Assembly (NCBI GenBank): GCA_030595485.1
Contig: JAUVDE010000238.1
Location: 1-5,766 of the forward strand
DNA length: 5,766 nt
Source of the DNA: Draconibacterium sp.
Lineage (GTDB): Bacteria; Bacteroidota; Bacteroidia; Bacteroidales; Prolixibacteraceae
Reading direction: 5' to 3'
In this document: positions 1 through 5,766 of the stretch, piece after piece
Numbering within the stretch: position 1 is the stretch's first letter
How the letters are laid out: each line of letters begins with the position of its first letter
Program-made: the position numbers and the translations under genes
Notes under the pieces: model-generated
Told to the model about the DNA's origin: nothing
Database searches by the model: none
The model's input: the letters and a program-made list of their open reading frames with translations, nothing else

Positions 1-153
1 CTTTGCACCTTTGTAAAAAACAGATTTACCCCAAAAATGAGTTGTTAATTGTCGGGCTGGAAAACGTTTCGTAGAGCAAAAGTATAAGTTTGAGCAGGTG
101 GCTGAAATACCAGTCTTTTTATGGTATTTTGAACGAGAGCACGTAATATGGTA
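1..153. other. Intergenic flank downstream of batE
   Basis: No convincing gene lies here. The minus strand has no ATG codon in this stretch, so no following operon gene starts inside the window. The plus strand has three ATGs, and each meets a stop within four codons. One plus-strand frame is open from the window edge to a TAG at 72-74 and might be the last residues of a convergent gene, but 23 codons are too few to decide. The only other structure I see is the hairpin at 105-129. Confidence 0.5.
105..129 (-). terminator. Candidate hairpin terminator downstream of batE
   Basis: An inverted repeat, AAATACCA at 105-112 and TGGTATTT at 122-129, forms a perfect 8-bp stem with a 9-nt loop. It starts 25 bp past the batE stop codon, a fitting place for the end of the operon. 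On the minus strand no U-tract follows the stem, so it is not a textbook intrinsic terminator; on the plus strand the T-run sits in the loop. The symmetrical stem could serve converging transcripts from both sides. The structure is seen in the sequence; the role is inferred. Confidence 0.35.
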
Positions 154-912
154 CTATATCTTCACGATACAAGAGTCTGGGCACCAACCTTTGTTTCCAT
201 CGGCCAATTTAATTTCTTTCCAGCTACTTAGGCTATCGGTTATTTCAATTTTTAAACCTTCGTACATTAAAAATAAATCGGTACCGGTTTCAGTAGGCGA
301 GCTTTTTACCGTTACACGCGGACAAAACACAATGGCATTATTACGATTGTTTATTTTGTTTTTTTGCTGAGCTGCCAGCGAGAAAGTAAAGCCTGAAAAT
401 AGAATTGCAATTATCCCGATCCAGAACGAAATTCGTTTAATTGAAACACTTCGGCTAAACAAAAATAATCCCAGCAGTAACAAGAAAAGTACAAAAGCAC
501 CTATGCTGATGGAAGCCCAGGTATCGGTTGGATATTTATTTACAACAGATGTTCTCCATCGAAGGAAAAAAGGTTGTGGTAATTCTTCTATTTTTGTTAC
601 AACATATTGGTTAACAATACGAAGGTTAAATTCAATGTCCTCATCATGTGGAGCAAGTATTTTTGCGCGCTCGTAGCTTAAAATGGCATTGTTAATATCG
701 CCTGTTTTGTAATAAGCGTTTCCTAAATTGAAATATAATTTGGCTGACTCTTCACCGCTTGCTGCAATTGATTCGTATGCAGAAAGAGCTTGTTGGTATT
801 CTTCAGTTGTGAAATAAGCATTGGCTTTTTCCCAAAGCTGTTCATTATTTTGCTGAGCGGCGAGAAAAAGAGGAGCAACGACTAATATGAGTGCTATAAT
901 TTTTTTCATCAT
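154..912 (-). CDS. batE: BatE: TPR and SH3-like domain membrane protein of the Bat operon
   Basis: This 252-aa protein is probably a cell-envelope component of the Bat system; its molecular activity is unknown. Residues 1-19 look like a signal peptide or N-terminal anchor ending near LAAQ. Residues about 24-90 hold two TPR-like helical pairs, the second containing YFNLGNAYYKTGDINNAI. Two membrane helices follow at about 136-153 and 163-180, joined by a short basic loop (RSVSIKR) that should be cytoplasmic. The C-terminal 60 residues resemble a bacterial SH3 domain, with VKSSP near the start and a GWCP strand near the end, and should be periplasmic. The only cysteines, C197, C244 and C248, all lie in this domain. 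The gene starts 2 bp after the batD stop codon, so the two are probably translated together. It begins with two ATGs in a row (912 and 909), and either could be the start. TPR, two helices and SH3 is the usual BatE layout, and the position as last gene agrees. Confidence 0.9.
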   Translation of the reverse strand: MMKKIIALILVVAPLFLAAQQNNEQLWEKANAYFTTEEYQQALSAYESIAASGEESAKLYFNLGNAYYKTGDINNAILSYERAKILAPHDEDIEFNLRIVNQYVVTKIEELPQPFFLRWRTSVVNKYPTDTWASISIGAFVLFLLLLGLFLFSRSVSIKRISFWIGIIAILFSGFTFSLAAQQKNKINNRNNAIVFCPRVTVKSSPTETGTDLFLMYEGLKIEITDSLSSWKEIKLADGNKGWCPDSCIVKI

Positions 913-914
913 TT

Positions 915-2735
915 CTATCGTTTTATCTGTTTTTCAAATCGGCTCATTGTCGATTCTGCTTTTTTATACAATTCCTGTCGTGCTTCTGAACCTCCTGATG
1001 GAGCGTAACGAGCAAATTCACATTGTTCAACCACTTCTTCGAAGTCTTTGATAACGAGCTCTTCTACATTTCTTTCTTGTAAACGAGTAATTGCCGATTC
1101 GCGGTTTAAGTCAGCAACCGGAATTCCAAGTTTGTCGCTTAAATAGCCCCAGAATGCTTTAAGTATTTCATCGTGGAAGGCTTCGTTGTTATTTTGTTTC
1201 ATAAAGCCGGATGCCGCTTTTAAACGTTTTATAGCAATACGGTTGGCTTTTTTATTTCGTACCAAAGCAATGTTGGCATTTTCGCGTGCTTTTTTACGGT
1301 AAACAAAATACAACACAACAAAAAGCAAGGCGCTTATTAAATAAATCAGGTAGAATGGAAGACTTCCGTAGAAGGTGTTTCCTTTTGCTTTTAAAGCCGG
1401 ATTCCCTGTTTTAATAAATCGTATATCCTGCCCAATAAGCTGAACATCTTCTTTCCGGAGTGAACTAATAACTGTGGTCGATTGCTCTTCAGATCCTTTT
1501 ACAACATGAAGTGTATATTGCGGAGTCTCTTTCGTTACATATTTTCCTGTTGAAGGATTAAAGTAGGCAAATTTCAATGAAGGGATGGTGTAATCTCCTT
1601 CAAAACGAGGTTGGAACAAGTACTCGATAGTTTTGCTTCCCGATGCGCCATTGTCGCTTGCTTTTACATTGTCAGTAGCGCGTGGGTCGTACACTTCAAA
1701 ATCGCTGGGCAATTCTAATTCAGGGTTTCGAACCAAACGGATATTTCCATTACCTGTAACTTTAACTTTTAAGGTAACCGCATCGTTTGTTGTTACATTT
1801 TCGCTACTTATTTCCGAAGTAATATTAAAGTTACCCACACCACCTAAATAATTGGCGGGTGCTGTTGGTAAATCTTTCACATTTACAGTAACTGCTGCAC
1901 TGTTAATACGTGCTTTTACCGTTCTGTAGTTGTCAAAGAAATCATCGAAAAAGCTACGGGCTTTTACTTGCTGACGCACCAAAAGTGCCATGCTAATTGG
2001 TTCAATCTTCAGTTTCCCGTTTTGTTGTGGAAAAAGAATGGTCTTCTTAAGAATGCCAACCTGGTATATTTTATCGTTGTAAACTTCGCGCGTAAAATTA
2101 ATTTGTTGTGGAATTTCAATGTCTTGTGTGTAAAAACCTTCATAGGTTGGAAGATTTACTTCATCGAATCCTGCAATTGGAATATTAGGATTTACATAAA
2201 GTTTTACGGTTGCAATTATTTGCTCTCCTCGATACGCATTAATTTTACTTAAAGCTACACGTACAAAAAGATTGTCTTTGTCGAGTTGAATATTTTGTGA
2301 GGCGCTTTGTGGTTGTCCTCCGCTACTTTTCGGTTGGGTAGGTTTTGCTTGTGCTTTTACAACTTTTATTTTCAATGAGTTCGATTCAATTACTTTTCCG
2401 CCAACTTGAATAGAGCCCGGTCGAACTTCAAAGCTGCCTTCCTTTTTTGCTCGAAGAATATAGGTGAATGAGTAATTTACTACAGTGGTGGTTTTTCCAT
2501 TAACATTTCGAATACTGGTAGACGAGCCCTGACTTGGTCCCATTAAGATTTGAAAATTATCGCTTAATCCCGGTGGTAGTTGCAAACTGCTTCCGCGTTC
2601 GTTTAAGGAAAAACTTAAGCGGAATTGTTTACCCATTTCGACGGCACTTGGCGCAGACATTGTGAATTTTGTCTTTGCTGCTTGTACTGTTAATACCGTG
2701 CAAAATAGAAATATATATGTTATCAGTTTTTTCAT
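915..2735 (-). CDS. batD: BatD: large exported membrane-anchored protein of the Bat operon
   Basis: BatD-family ('oxygen tolerance') protein, 606 aa from the chosen ATG. Its role is not defined biochemically, but it is a constant partner of the BatA/BatB vWA proteins. A signal peptide spans about 1-20 (MKKLITYIFLF to VQAA). A long beta-rich periplasmic part follows, apparently two or three Ig-like domains, with a Pro/Ser/Gln-rich linker near 129-147 and an aromatic-acidic SFFDDFF motif at 261-267 of a kind common in this family. One membrane helix lies at about 457-480, followed by basic RKK. The 126-residue tail is helical and cytoplasmic by the positive-inside rule, with AFWGYLSDKLGIP and CEFARYAP. 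The same frame is open upstream to a TTG at 2774, but a start there would put 13 polar residues before the signal peptide, so ATG 2735 is preferred. The 172-bp spacer upstream contains repeats and a possible promoter. Confidence 0.92.
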   Translation of the reverse strand: MKKLITYIFLFCTVLTVQAAKTKFTMSAPSAVEMGKQFRLSFSLNERGSSLQLPPGLSDNFQILMGPSQGSSTSIRNVNGKTTTVVNYSFTYILRAKKEGSFEVRPGSIQVGGKVIESNSLKIKVVKAQAKPTQPKSSGGQPQSASQNIQLDKDNLFVRVALSKINAYRGEQIIATVKLYVNPNIPIAGFDEVNLPTYEGFYTQDIEIPQQINFTREVYNDKIYQVGILKKTILFPQQNGKLKIEPISMALLVRQQVKARSFFDDFFDNYRTVKARINSAAVTVNVKDLPTAPANYLGGVGNFNITSEISSENVTTNDAVTLKVKVTGNGNIRLVRNPELELPSDFEVYDPRATDNVKASDNGASGSKTIEYLFQPRFEGDYTIPSLKFAYFNPSTGKYVTKETPQYTLHVVKGSEEQSTTVISSLRKEDVQLIGQDIRFIKTGNPALKAKGNTFYGSLPFYLIYLISALLFVVLYFVYRKKARENANIALVRNKKANRIAIKRLKAASGFMKQNNNEAFHDEILKAFWGYLSDKLGIPVADLNRESAITRLQERNVEELVIKDFEEVVEQCEFARYAPSGGSEARQELYKKAESTMSRFEKQIKR

Positions 2736-2752
2736 CGTTGTTTTAAAGCCTA

Positions 2753-2785
2753 CAAAATTATTGTTTTTGTTCAATTGCTTTTAAA
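2753..2785 (-). promoter_or_regulatory. Candidate Bacteroidota-type promoter upstream of batD
   Basis: On the minus strand TAATTTTG (2753-2760) matches the Bacteroidota -7 consensus TAnnTTTG exactly. A TTTA (2782-2785) lies 21 bp upstream, three of four bases of the -33 element TTTG, within the usual 19-21 bp spacing. Transcription would begin about ten bases before the batD ATG, leaving a very short leader. The region is AT-rich, so a chance match is quite possible. If real, it would give batD-batE transcription independent of the upstream genes. Confidence 0.3.
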
Positions 2786-2819
2786 TGTTTTTGATTATTC
2801 AATAATAATTAATTTTTTG

Positions 2820-2905
2820 TTAGTTGTTAGTTACTGCATCTCTTCTATTTACGAGACAAGGCATGCCTTGTCTTTACTGTGAACTGCAACTGTGACTGTC
2901 AACTG
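2820..2905. repeat. Repeat-palindrome-repeat element in the batC-batD spacer
   Basis: The spacer holds three parts. The left arm (2820-2836) has two heptamers, TTAGTTG and TTAGTTA, then CTG. The core (2854-2873) is a perfect palindrome. The right arm (2876-2905) is made of degenerate 6-7 bp ACTG-containing units, such as ACTGTGA and ACTGTCA, and stops 2 bp short of the batC stop codon. The arms are roughly complementary in orientation (AGTT units on the left, AACT units on the right), so the whole could fold into a large imperfect stem. I read it as a dispersed repetitive element inserted between the genes. No gene is visible here. Confidence 0.55.
2854..2873. repeat. 20-bp perfect palindrome
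   Basis: AGACAAGGCATGCCTTGTCT reads the same on both strands. In RNA it could form a hairpin of about eight base pairs around a small CATG loop. No U-tract follows on the minus strand, so it is not a standard terminator, but it could stabilise or attenuate the message between batC and batD. From memory, palindromes built on AGACAAGGCATGCCTTGTCT are scattered through some bacterial genomes as repetitive elements; I could not check this. A dimeric regulator's operator is a less likely reading because of the location between operon genes. Confidence 0.7.
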
Positions 2906-2907
2906 GT

Positions 2908-3675
2908 CTACCATTCTTTTTCCGATTTTGAACGCTTGGCTTTTGCCGCTTTTTCTTTTTTTACTTTATCTTGAATATCGCGTTCGTCATTTTGTAAAGC
3001 TTGTAACAACTGCTCTGCATCTTGTTTCGAAATTTTATTTTGTTGCGGTTGTTGCTTTTGCTGCTGGTCCTTATTTTGTTGATCTTGGTTTTTATCCTGT
3101 TGATCTTTATTCTGGTCTTTGTTTTTATCCTGCTGATCTTTGTTTTCGTCTTTATCCTTGTCTTTATCTTTATCCTGATCTTTGTCCTTGTCCTGGTCTT
3201 TCTTCTCCTGTTCTTCTTTCTTTTTCTTTAGTAATTGCGCATAAGCCAAGTTGTACTTGGTTTCAATATCAGTAGGATTATCACGTAATGCTTTTTTGTA
3301 TGATTCAATACTTTCATCCAATTTCTCTTGCATTAATTGTGTGTTACCCAAATTATGGTTGACTCGGGCACGTTCAACCGGTTCTTCCATTTTTTCAGCC
3401 AATTCGGTGAATTTTCCTTCAGCTTCCTCAAAACGTTGCTGTTTGTACATGGCATCAGCAAGGTTGTAATTCCACTTTAAGTCATCGGGGCGTTTTTCCA
3501 ATGCTTTGCGATATTCAGTTTCAGCATTGCTAAATTTTATCGAGTCTACCTGAGTTGTATCACGAACAGCCTGCATAAACAGTTTGTTCCCGTTACGCAC
3601 AAATTTCCTTTCGTTCTGCCCAAACACAGTAAGCGAAAGTGTTAGTATAAATAATATGAAATATAATCGTCTCAT
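2908..3675 (-). CDS. batC: BatC: exported TPR protein with a Lys/Asp/Gln-rich segment
   Basis: BatC-type TPR protein, 255 aa from the chosen ATG, expected to be a scaffold for the other Bat proteins at the envelope; no enzymatic motif is seen. Residues 1-19 are a signal peptide (MRRLYFILFILTLSLTVFG, then Q). TPR-like repeats occupy about 50-155, including LKWNYNLADAMYKQQRFEEA and ARVNHNLGNTQLMQEKLDES. Residues about 152-214 are low complexity, almost only K, D, Q, N and E, and contain two copies of an 11-residue repeat (KDENKDQQDKN, KDQNKDQQDKN). The last 40 residues are ordered again, with DAEQLLQALQNDE and a terminal EKEW that resembles the conserved BatC end. The frame is open to a TTG at 3690, but ATG 3675 puts the signal peptide at the N-terminus and avoids overlap with the repeat array upstream. 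The flanking spacers on both sides are filled with repeats. Confidence 0.9.
   Translation of the reverse strand: MRRLYFILFILTLSLTVFGQNERKFVRNGNKLFMQAVRDTTQVDSIKFSNAETEYRKALEKRPDDLKWNYNLADAMYKQQRFEEAEGKFTELAEKMEEPVERARVNHNLGNTQLMQEKLDESIESYKKALRDNPTDIETKYNLAYAQLLKKKKEEQEKKDQDKDKDQDKDKDKDKDENKDQQDKNKDQNKDQQDKNQDQQNKDQQQKQQPQQNKISKQDAEQLLQALQNDERDIQDKVKKEKAAKAKRSKSEKEW
3034..3222. repeat. Low-complexity coding repeat within batC
   Basis: This part of batC is a purine-biased tract on the coding strand built from GAYAAR-type hexamers (Asp-Lys) that pass into longer units. A 33-bp tandem duplication is clear: 3088-3120 and 3121-3153 match at 29 of 33 bases and encode the 11-residue repeat. The unit lengths are multiples of three, so copy-number change by slippage would keep the frame. 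The skewed composition also opens a spurious Leu/Ile-rich frame on the opposite strand. Confidence 0.8.
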
Positions 3676-3684
3676 TTTTTTTAG

Positions 3685-3754
3685 ATTCAAGTATCAAGTA
3701 TCAAGTATCAAGTATCAAGATTCTGCGTCTTGATTCTTGTGTCTTGCATCTTGA
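3685..3754. repeat. In-phase heptamer array with orientation switch in the batB-batC spacer
   Basis: The spacer between the batB stop and the batC ATG is almost wholly ten consecutive 7-bp units in one phase. Read on the minus strand, the first four (3727-3754) are variants of TCAAGAN (also GCAAGAC and ACAAGAA), the fifth (3720-3726) is a hybrid, GCAGAAT, and the last five are CTTGATA four times (3692-3719) and CTTGAAT (3685-3691). The two halves are thus inverted relative to each other. The centre forms a 7-bp stem, ATCAAGA (3714-3720) with TCTTGAT (3728-3734), and further units can pair outward imperfectly. It resembles short tandemly repeated heptamers of other bacteria rather than a promoter or CRISPR. 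Confidence 0.8.
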
Positions 3755-3756
3755 TT

Positions 3757-4794
3757 CTATTTTGTTCCAAACAACTTAATATTCTTTAAATACCTGTTTT
3801 TACGATCCAGAATTACAAATTCAAGTATCAATAAAAACAATCCCACAGCAAAGAACCACTGAAATTGGTCGTCGTATTCCGAAAAGGTTTTCGACTCCAT
3901 TTCCTGTTTTTCCATCTTTCCTATCTCATCGAACAGTGCATTTAACCCAACTTGTGCATTGTTTGCACGTACGTAAATTCCTTCTCCGGCAGCTGAAATT
4001 TGCTCCAGCATTGGCTCGTTCAATTTTGTAACTACAACATTCCCTTCGCGGTCTTTCAAATAATCGGTTTGACCATTACGCAACACTGGAATTGGCGAAC
4101 CCGAAGGTAGTCCCATTCCAACGGTAAGAATAATTATCCCTTCTTCAACCGCTCCTTCCGCCGCTGAAATGGCATCGTCTTCGTGGTTTTCTCCATCGGT
4201 AATAATTATAATAGCTTTATTGGCTTCTCCGTTTGGAGTAAACGAACGCCTTGCCAAATCTATTGCCGCACCAATTGCAGTTCCCTGTTTGGGTACAATT
4301 TGCGTATTCACCGAATTCAAAAATAATTTGGCTGAATTATAATCGCTTGTAATTGGCAGCTGCGTGTAAGCATCGCCGGCAAAAACAATCAAGCCAATTT
4401 TATCATCTTTTAGTCGGTCAACCAACCGGTCAATGGCACGTTTGGCGCGCTCCAATCGATTGGGCTGAATATCTTCCGCCATCATACTGTTCGAAACATC
4501 GAGGGCAATAATCAGTTCAACACCTTCGCGTTTTACCGTTTTAAGTTTCGAGCCAAACTGAGGGCGGGCAATTCCTCCAATAAAAAATGCTAGAGCCAAC
4601 ATTAAAACCAAGAACTTAAACCGTGGTCGGTTTTTCGAACTAAATGGCATTAATACATCCAGAATTTCTTTTTGCCCAAACTTTTTTAAGGCGCGGCGTC
4701 GCGAAATGCGCGACCACATAAAAAACAGGGTGAGCATTGGAATAATTAGCAAGCCCCATAAATATTCGATATTTCCAAATCTAAACATTTCCAT
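3757..4794 (-). CDS. batB: BatB: membrane-anchored von Willebrand factor A protein
   Basis: This 345-aa protein is the second vWA protein of the Bat system and probably binds a partner in a metal-dependent way. Membrane helices lie at about 11-27 and 60-76, separated by a very basic loop (SRISRRRALKK), and a third at about 312-329 followed by the basic tail DRKNRYLKNIK. The vWA domain fills about 90-290, and this charge pattern puts it in the periplasm. The MIDAS metal site looks complete: DVSNS at 99-103 (Asp99, Ser101, Ser103), the probable Thr172 in GTAIG, and Asp200 in TDGEN. Its layout and motifs match BatA, so the pair arose by duplication. The start lies 11 bp after the batA stop, indicating cotranscription. 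ATG 4794 is used; a second ATG two codons later (4788) is equally possible. No cysteine is present. Length and order are typical of the family. Confidence 0.93.
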   Translation of the reverse strand: MEMFRFGNIEYLWGLLIIPMLTLFFMWSRISRRRALKKFGQKEILDVLMPFSSKNRPRFKFLVLMLALAFFIGGIARPQFGSKLKTVKREGVELIIALDVSNSMMAEDIQPNRLERAKRAIDRLVDRLKDDKIGLIVFAGDAYTQLPITSDYNSAKLFLNSVNTQIVPKQGTAIGAAIDLARRSFTPNGEANKAIIIITDGENHEDDAISAAEGAVEEGIIILTVGMGLPSGSPIPVLRNGQTDYLKDREGNVVVTKLNEPMLEQISAAGEGIYVRANNAQVGLNALFDEIGKMEKQEMESKTFSEYDDQFQWFFAVGLFLLILEFVILDRKNRYLKNIKLFGTK

Positions 4795-4805
4795 TCTTCA
4801 CAACT

Positions 4806-5766
4806 TTATGGGATACTTCTGAATAAAGTAACACGCATGAAAAGACTAACAATTAAGAACAAAGCTCCGAGCAAGGCAAATGGCAAAAACTCTTCCGATT
4901 TGTGGCTAAACTCTTTTACATCAATTTTTGATTTCTCAAGTGCGTCAATTTCTTTATAAATCTCTTCTAATTTACTATTGCTCGTTGCCCGGAAATATTT
5001 CCCATCGGTTAGATTTGAAATTTCCTGCAAAGTCTCTTCATCAATTTTAACGGGCATGTCGCGCAATTGCACACCAAACTGTGTTTGCACAGGGTAGGGC
5101 GCAGTTCCAATACTTCCCACACCAACCGTATAAACACGAATTCCAAAGGTTTTTGCAATTTCGGCGGCAGTTACCGGAGCAACTTCACCACGGTTATTTT
5201 CACCATCGGTAAGTAGAATAACAACGCGGCTAATGGCTTCACTGTCTTTTATTCGAGCAACCGATGTTGCCAGTCCGTTTCCAATTGCAGTTCCATCTTC
5301 AATAATACCACTTTTAATATCTTTAAAAAGATTAAGTAGAACAGCACGGTCTGTTGTTAGTGGGCACTGTGTAAATGCTTCGCCGGCAAAAACTACTAAA
5401 CCCATTCTGTCGTATTCACGTCCCGAAATAAATTCCATTGCTACATTTTTAGCAGCCTCCAAACGGTTGGGGTGAAAATCTTGTGCTAACATAGAACTTG
5501 AAATATCAAGTGCAATTACAATGTCAATTCCTTCGGTGGTGCTTTTCTCCCAGTTACGCGATGATTGTGGACGAGCCAAAACCACCACAAAAAATCCGAA
5601 TGAAATTAGCAAGCAGATAAAAACCAGGTGGCGCAAATAATGTCTGATGGTTTTTGGCGCTTTAAATACCGACGCTGTTGACGATACCTGGATGCTGGCA
5701 GTGAAGCGTTTTTGCCTGAAAATGTACCATACAATCATAGGTAAAAGTACCCACAGAATATGGAAC
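4806..5766 (-). CDS. batA: BatA: membrane-anchored von Willebrand factor A protein, N-terminus off window
   Basis: First of the paired vWA proteins of the Bat system; 319 residues are visible and the 5' end lies beyond the right edge. The ATG at 5738 is not the likely start: nine more codons upstream stay open and hydrophobic (FHILWVLLP), completing the first membrane helix that goes on into MIVWYIF. Numbered from that ATG, a basic segment is followed by a second helix at about 38-55, the vWA domain at about 70-270 and a third helix near 285-303. The MIDAS motif is intact: DISSS at 78-82, probable Thr150 in DGTAIG and Asp178 in TDGEN. FTQCPLTTD (122-130) carries Cys125, inside the domain. The positive loop between helices 1 and 2 implies a periplasmic vWA domain. 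Family length is roughly 320-335 residues, so only about a dozen residues should be missing. The likely operon promoter and any moxR gene would be upstream, outside the window. Confidence 0.92.
   Translation of the reverse strand, partial: FHILWVLLPMIVWYIFRQKRFTASIQVSSTASVFKAPKTIRHYLRHLVFICLLISFGFFVVVLARPQSSRNWEKSTTEGIDIVIALDISSSMLAQDFHPNRLEAAKNVAMEFISGREYDRMGLVVFAGEAFTQCPLTTDRAVLLNLFKDIKSGIIEDGTAIGNGLATSVARIKDSEAISRVVILLTDGENNRGEVAPVTAAEIAKTFGIRVYTVGVGSIGTAPYPVQTQFGVQLRDMPVKIDEETLQEISNLTDGKYFRATSNSKLEEIYKEIDALEKSKIDVKEFSHKSEEFLPFALLGALFLIVSLFMRVTLFRSIP

Noticed and set aside
1..153. C-terminal extension of BatE, as its frame stays open from the TAG to the window edge on the minus strand
   Set aside because: The SH3-like domain ends naturally at the TAG and the translated extension shows no family-like features; no readthrough signal is evident.
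98..370. Plus-strand 90-codon open frame over the 3' end of batE
   Set aside because: Most of it is antisense to the SH3-like domain of BatE, which is well supported, and it runs through the hairpin.
1633..2252. Plus-strand open frames within batD (1633-1851, 1968-2252)
   Set aside because: Both are antisense to a well-supported BatD coding region and have no recognisable motif.
2736..2774. TTG at 2774 as the batD start
   Set aside because: It would add 13 polar residues in front of a normal signal peptide; ATG 2735 gives a classic MKK start.
2854..2873. Intrinsic terminator ending an upstream batA-batB-batC transcript
   Set aside because: The hairpin is strong, but no U-tract follows on the minus strand, so I call it only a palindrome with an open role.
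3022..3231. Plus-strand open frame encoding a Leu/Ile/Val/Phe-rich membrane-like peptide
   Set aside because: It is the antisense of the Lys/Asp/Gln repeat tract of batC; complementary AAR/GAY codons read as hydrophobic ones. The skew explains it fully.
2892..3275. Plus-strand 127-codon open frame rich in Tyr, Leu, Pro and Cys
   Set aside because: It lies antisense to batC and owes its length to the same low-complexity tract; no family-like features are visible.
3676..3690. TTG at 3690 as the batC start
   Set aside because: It would place five extra residues before the signal peptide and overlap the heptamer array; ATG 3675 is simpler.
3685..3754. CRISPR array
   Set aside because: The units are 7 bp with no spacers and invert midway; nothing resembles direct repeats of 24-48 bp separated by unique spacers.
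5233..5475. Plus-strand 80-codon open frame within batA
   Set aside because: It is antisense to the conserved vWA domain of BatA, including the Thr150 region.
154..5766. Wholly new biological system
   Set aside because: All five genes fit the known Bat families in their known order; novelty is limited to the spacers and some protein details.

Overview
The window holds most of a Bacteroidota Bat (Bacteroides aerotolerance) operon, read entirely on the minus strand in the order batA-batB-batC-batD-batE. The phylum is suggested by the gene set and order, the AT-rich composition, the lack of clear Shine-Dalgarno sites and one match to the Bacteroidota -7 consensus TAnnTTTG. The style of the intergenic repeats makes me think of Bacteroidales/Marinilabiliales-type genomes, but I cannot name a genus.

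Layout from right to left, in the direction of transcription: batA runs off the right edge and lacks its first residues (4806-5766). After 11 bp comes batB (3757-4794). An 81-bp spacer, almost wholly an in-phase heptamer repeat array, leads to batC (2908-3675). A 172-bp spacer with a 20-bp perfect palindrome between short repeat arms leads to batD (915-2735). Only 2 bp separate it from batE (154-912). The last 153 bp are non-coding as far as I can show; they hold an 8-bp-stem hairpin that may end the operon, and perhaps the tail of a convergent plus-strand gene.

How the genes fit together: BatA and BatB are paralogous membrane-anchored von Willebrand factor A (vWA) proteins with intact metal-binding MIDAS motifs. 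BatC and BatE are exported or membrane-anchored TPR proteins, and BatE also carries two membrane helices and a C-terminal SH3-like domain. BatD is a large exported protein with beta-rich domains, one membrane helix and a helical cytoplasmic tail. Charge patterns place nearly all these modules on the periplasmic side, which suggests one envelope complex. Elsewhere such operons usually start with a MoxR AAA+ ATPase and a DUF58 protein; those would lie beyond the right edge and cannot be seen here.

This is a known gene system whose biochemical job is still poorly defined, not a new one. The less explained parts are the two repeat-filled spacers, the Lys/Asp/Gln/Asn-rich segment of BatC that contains DNA-level tandem repeats, and three cysteines confined to the SH3-like domain of BatE.
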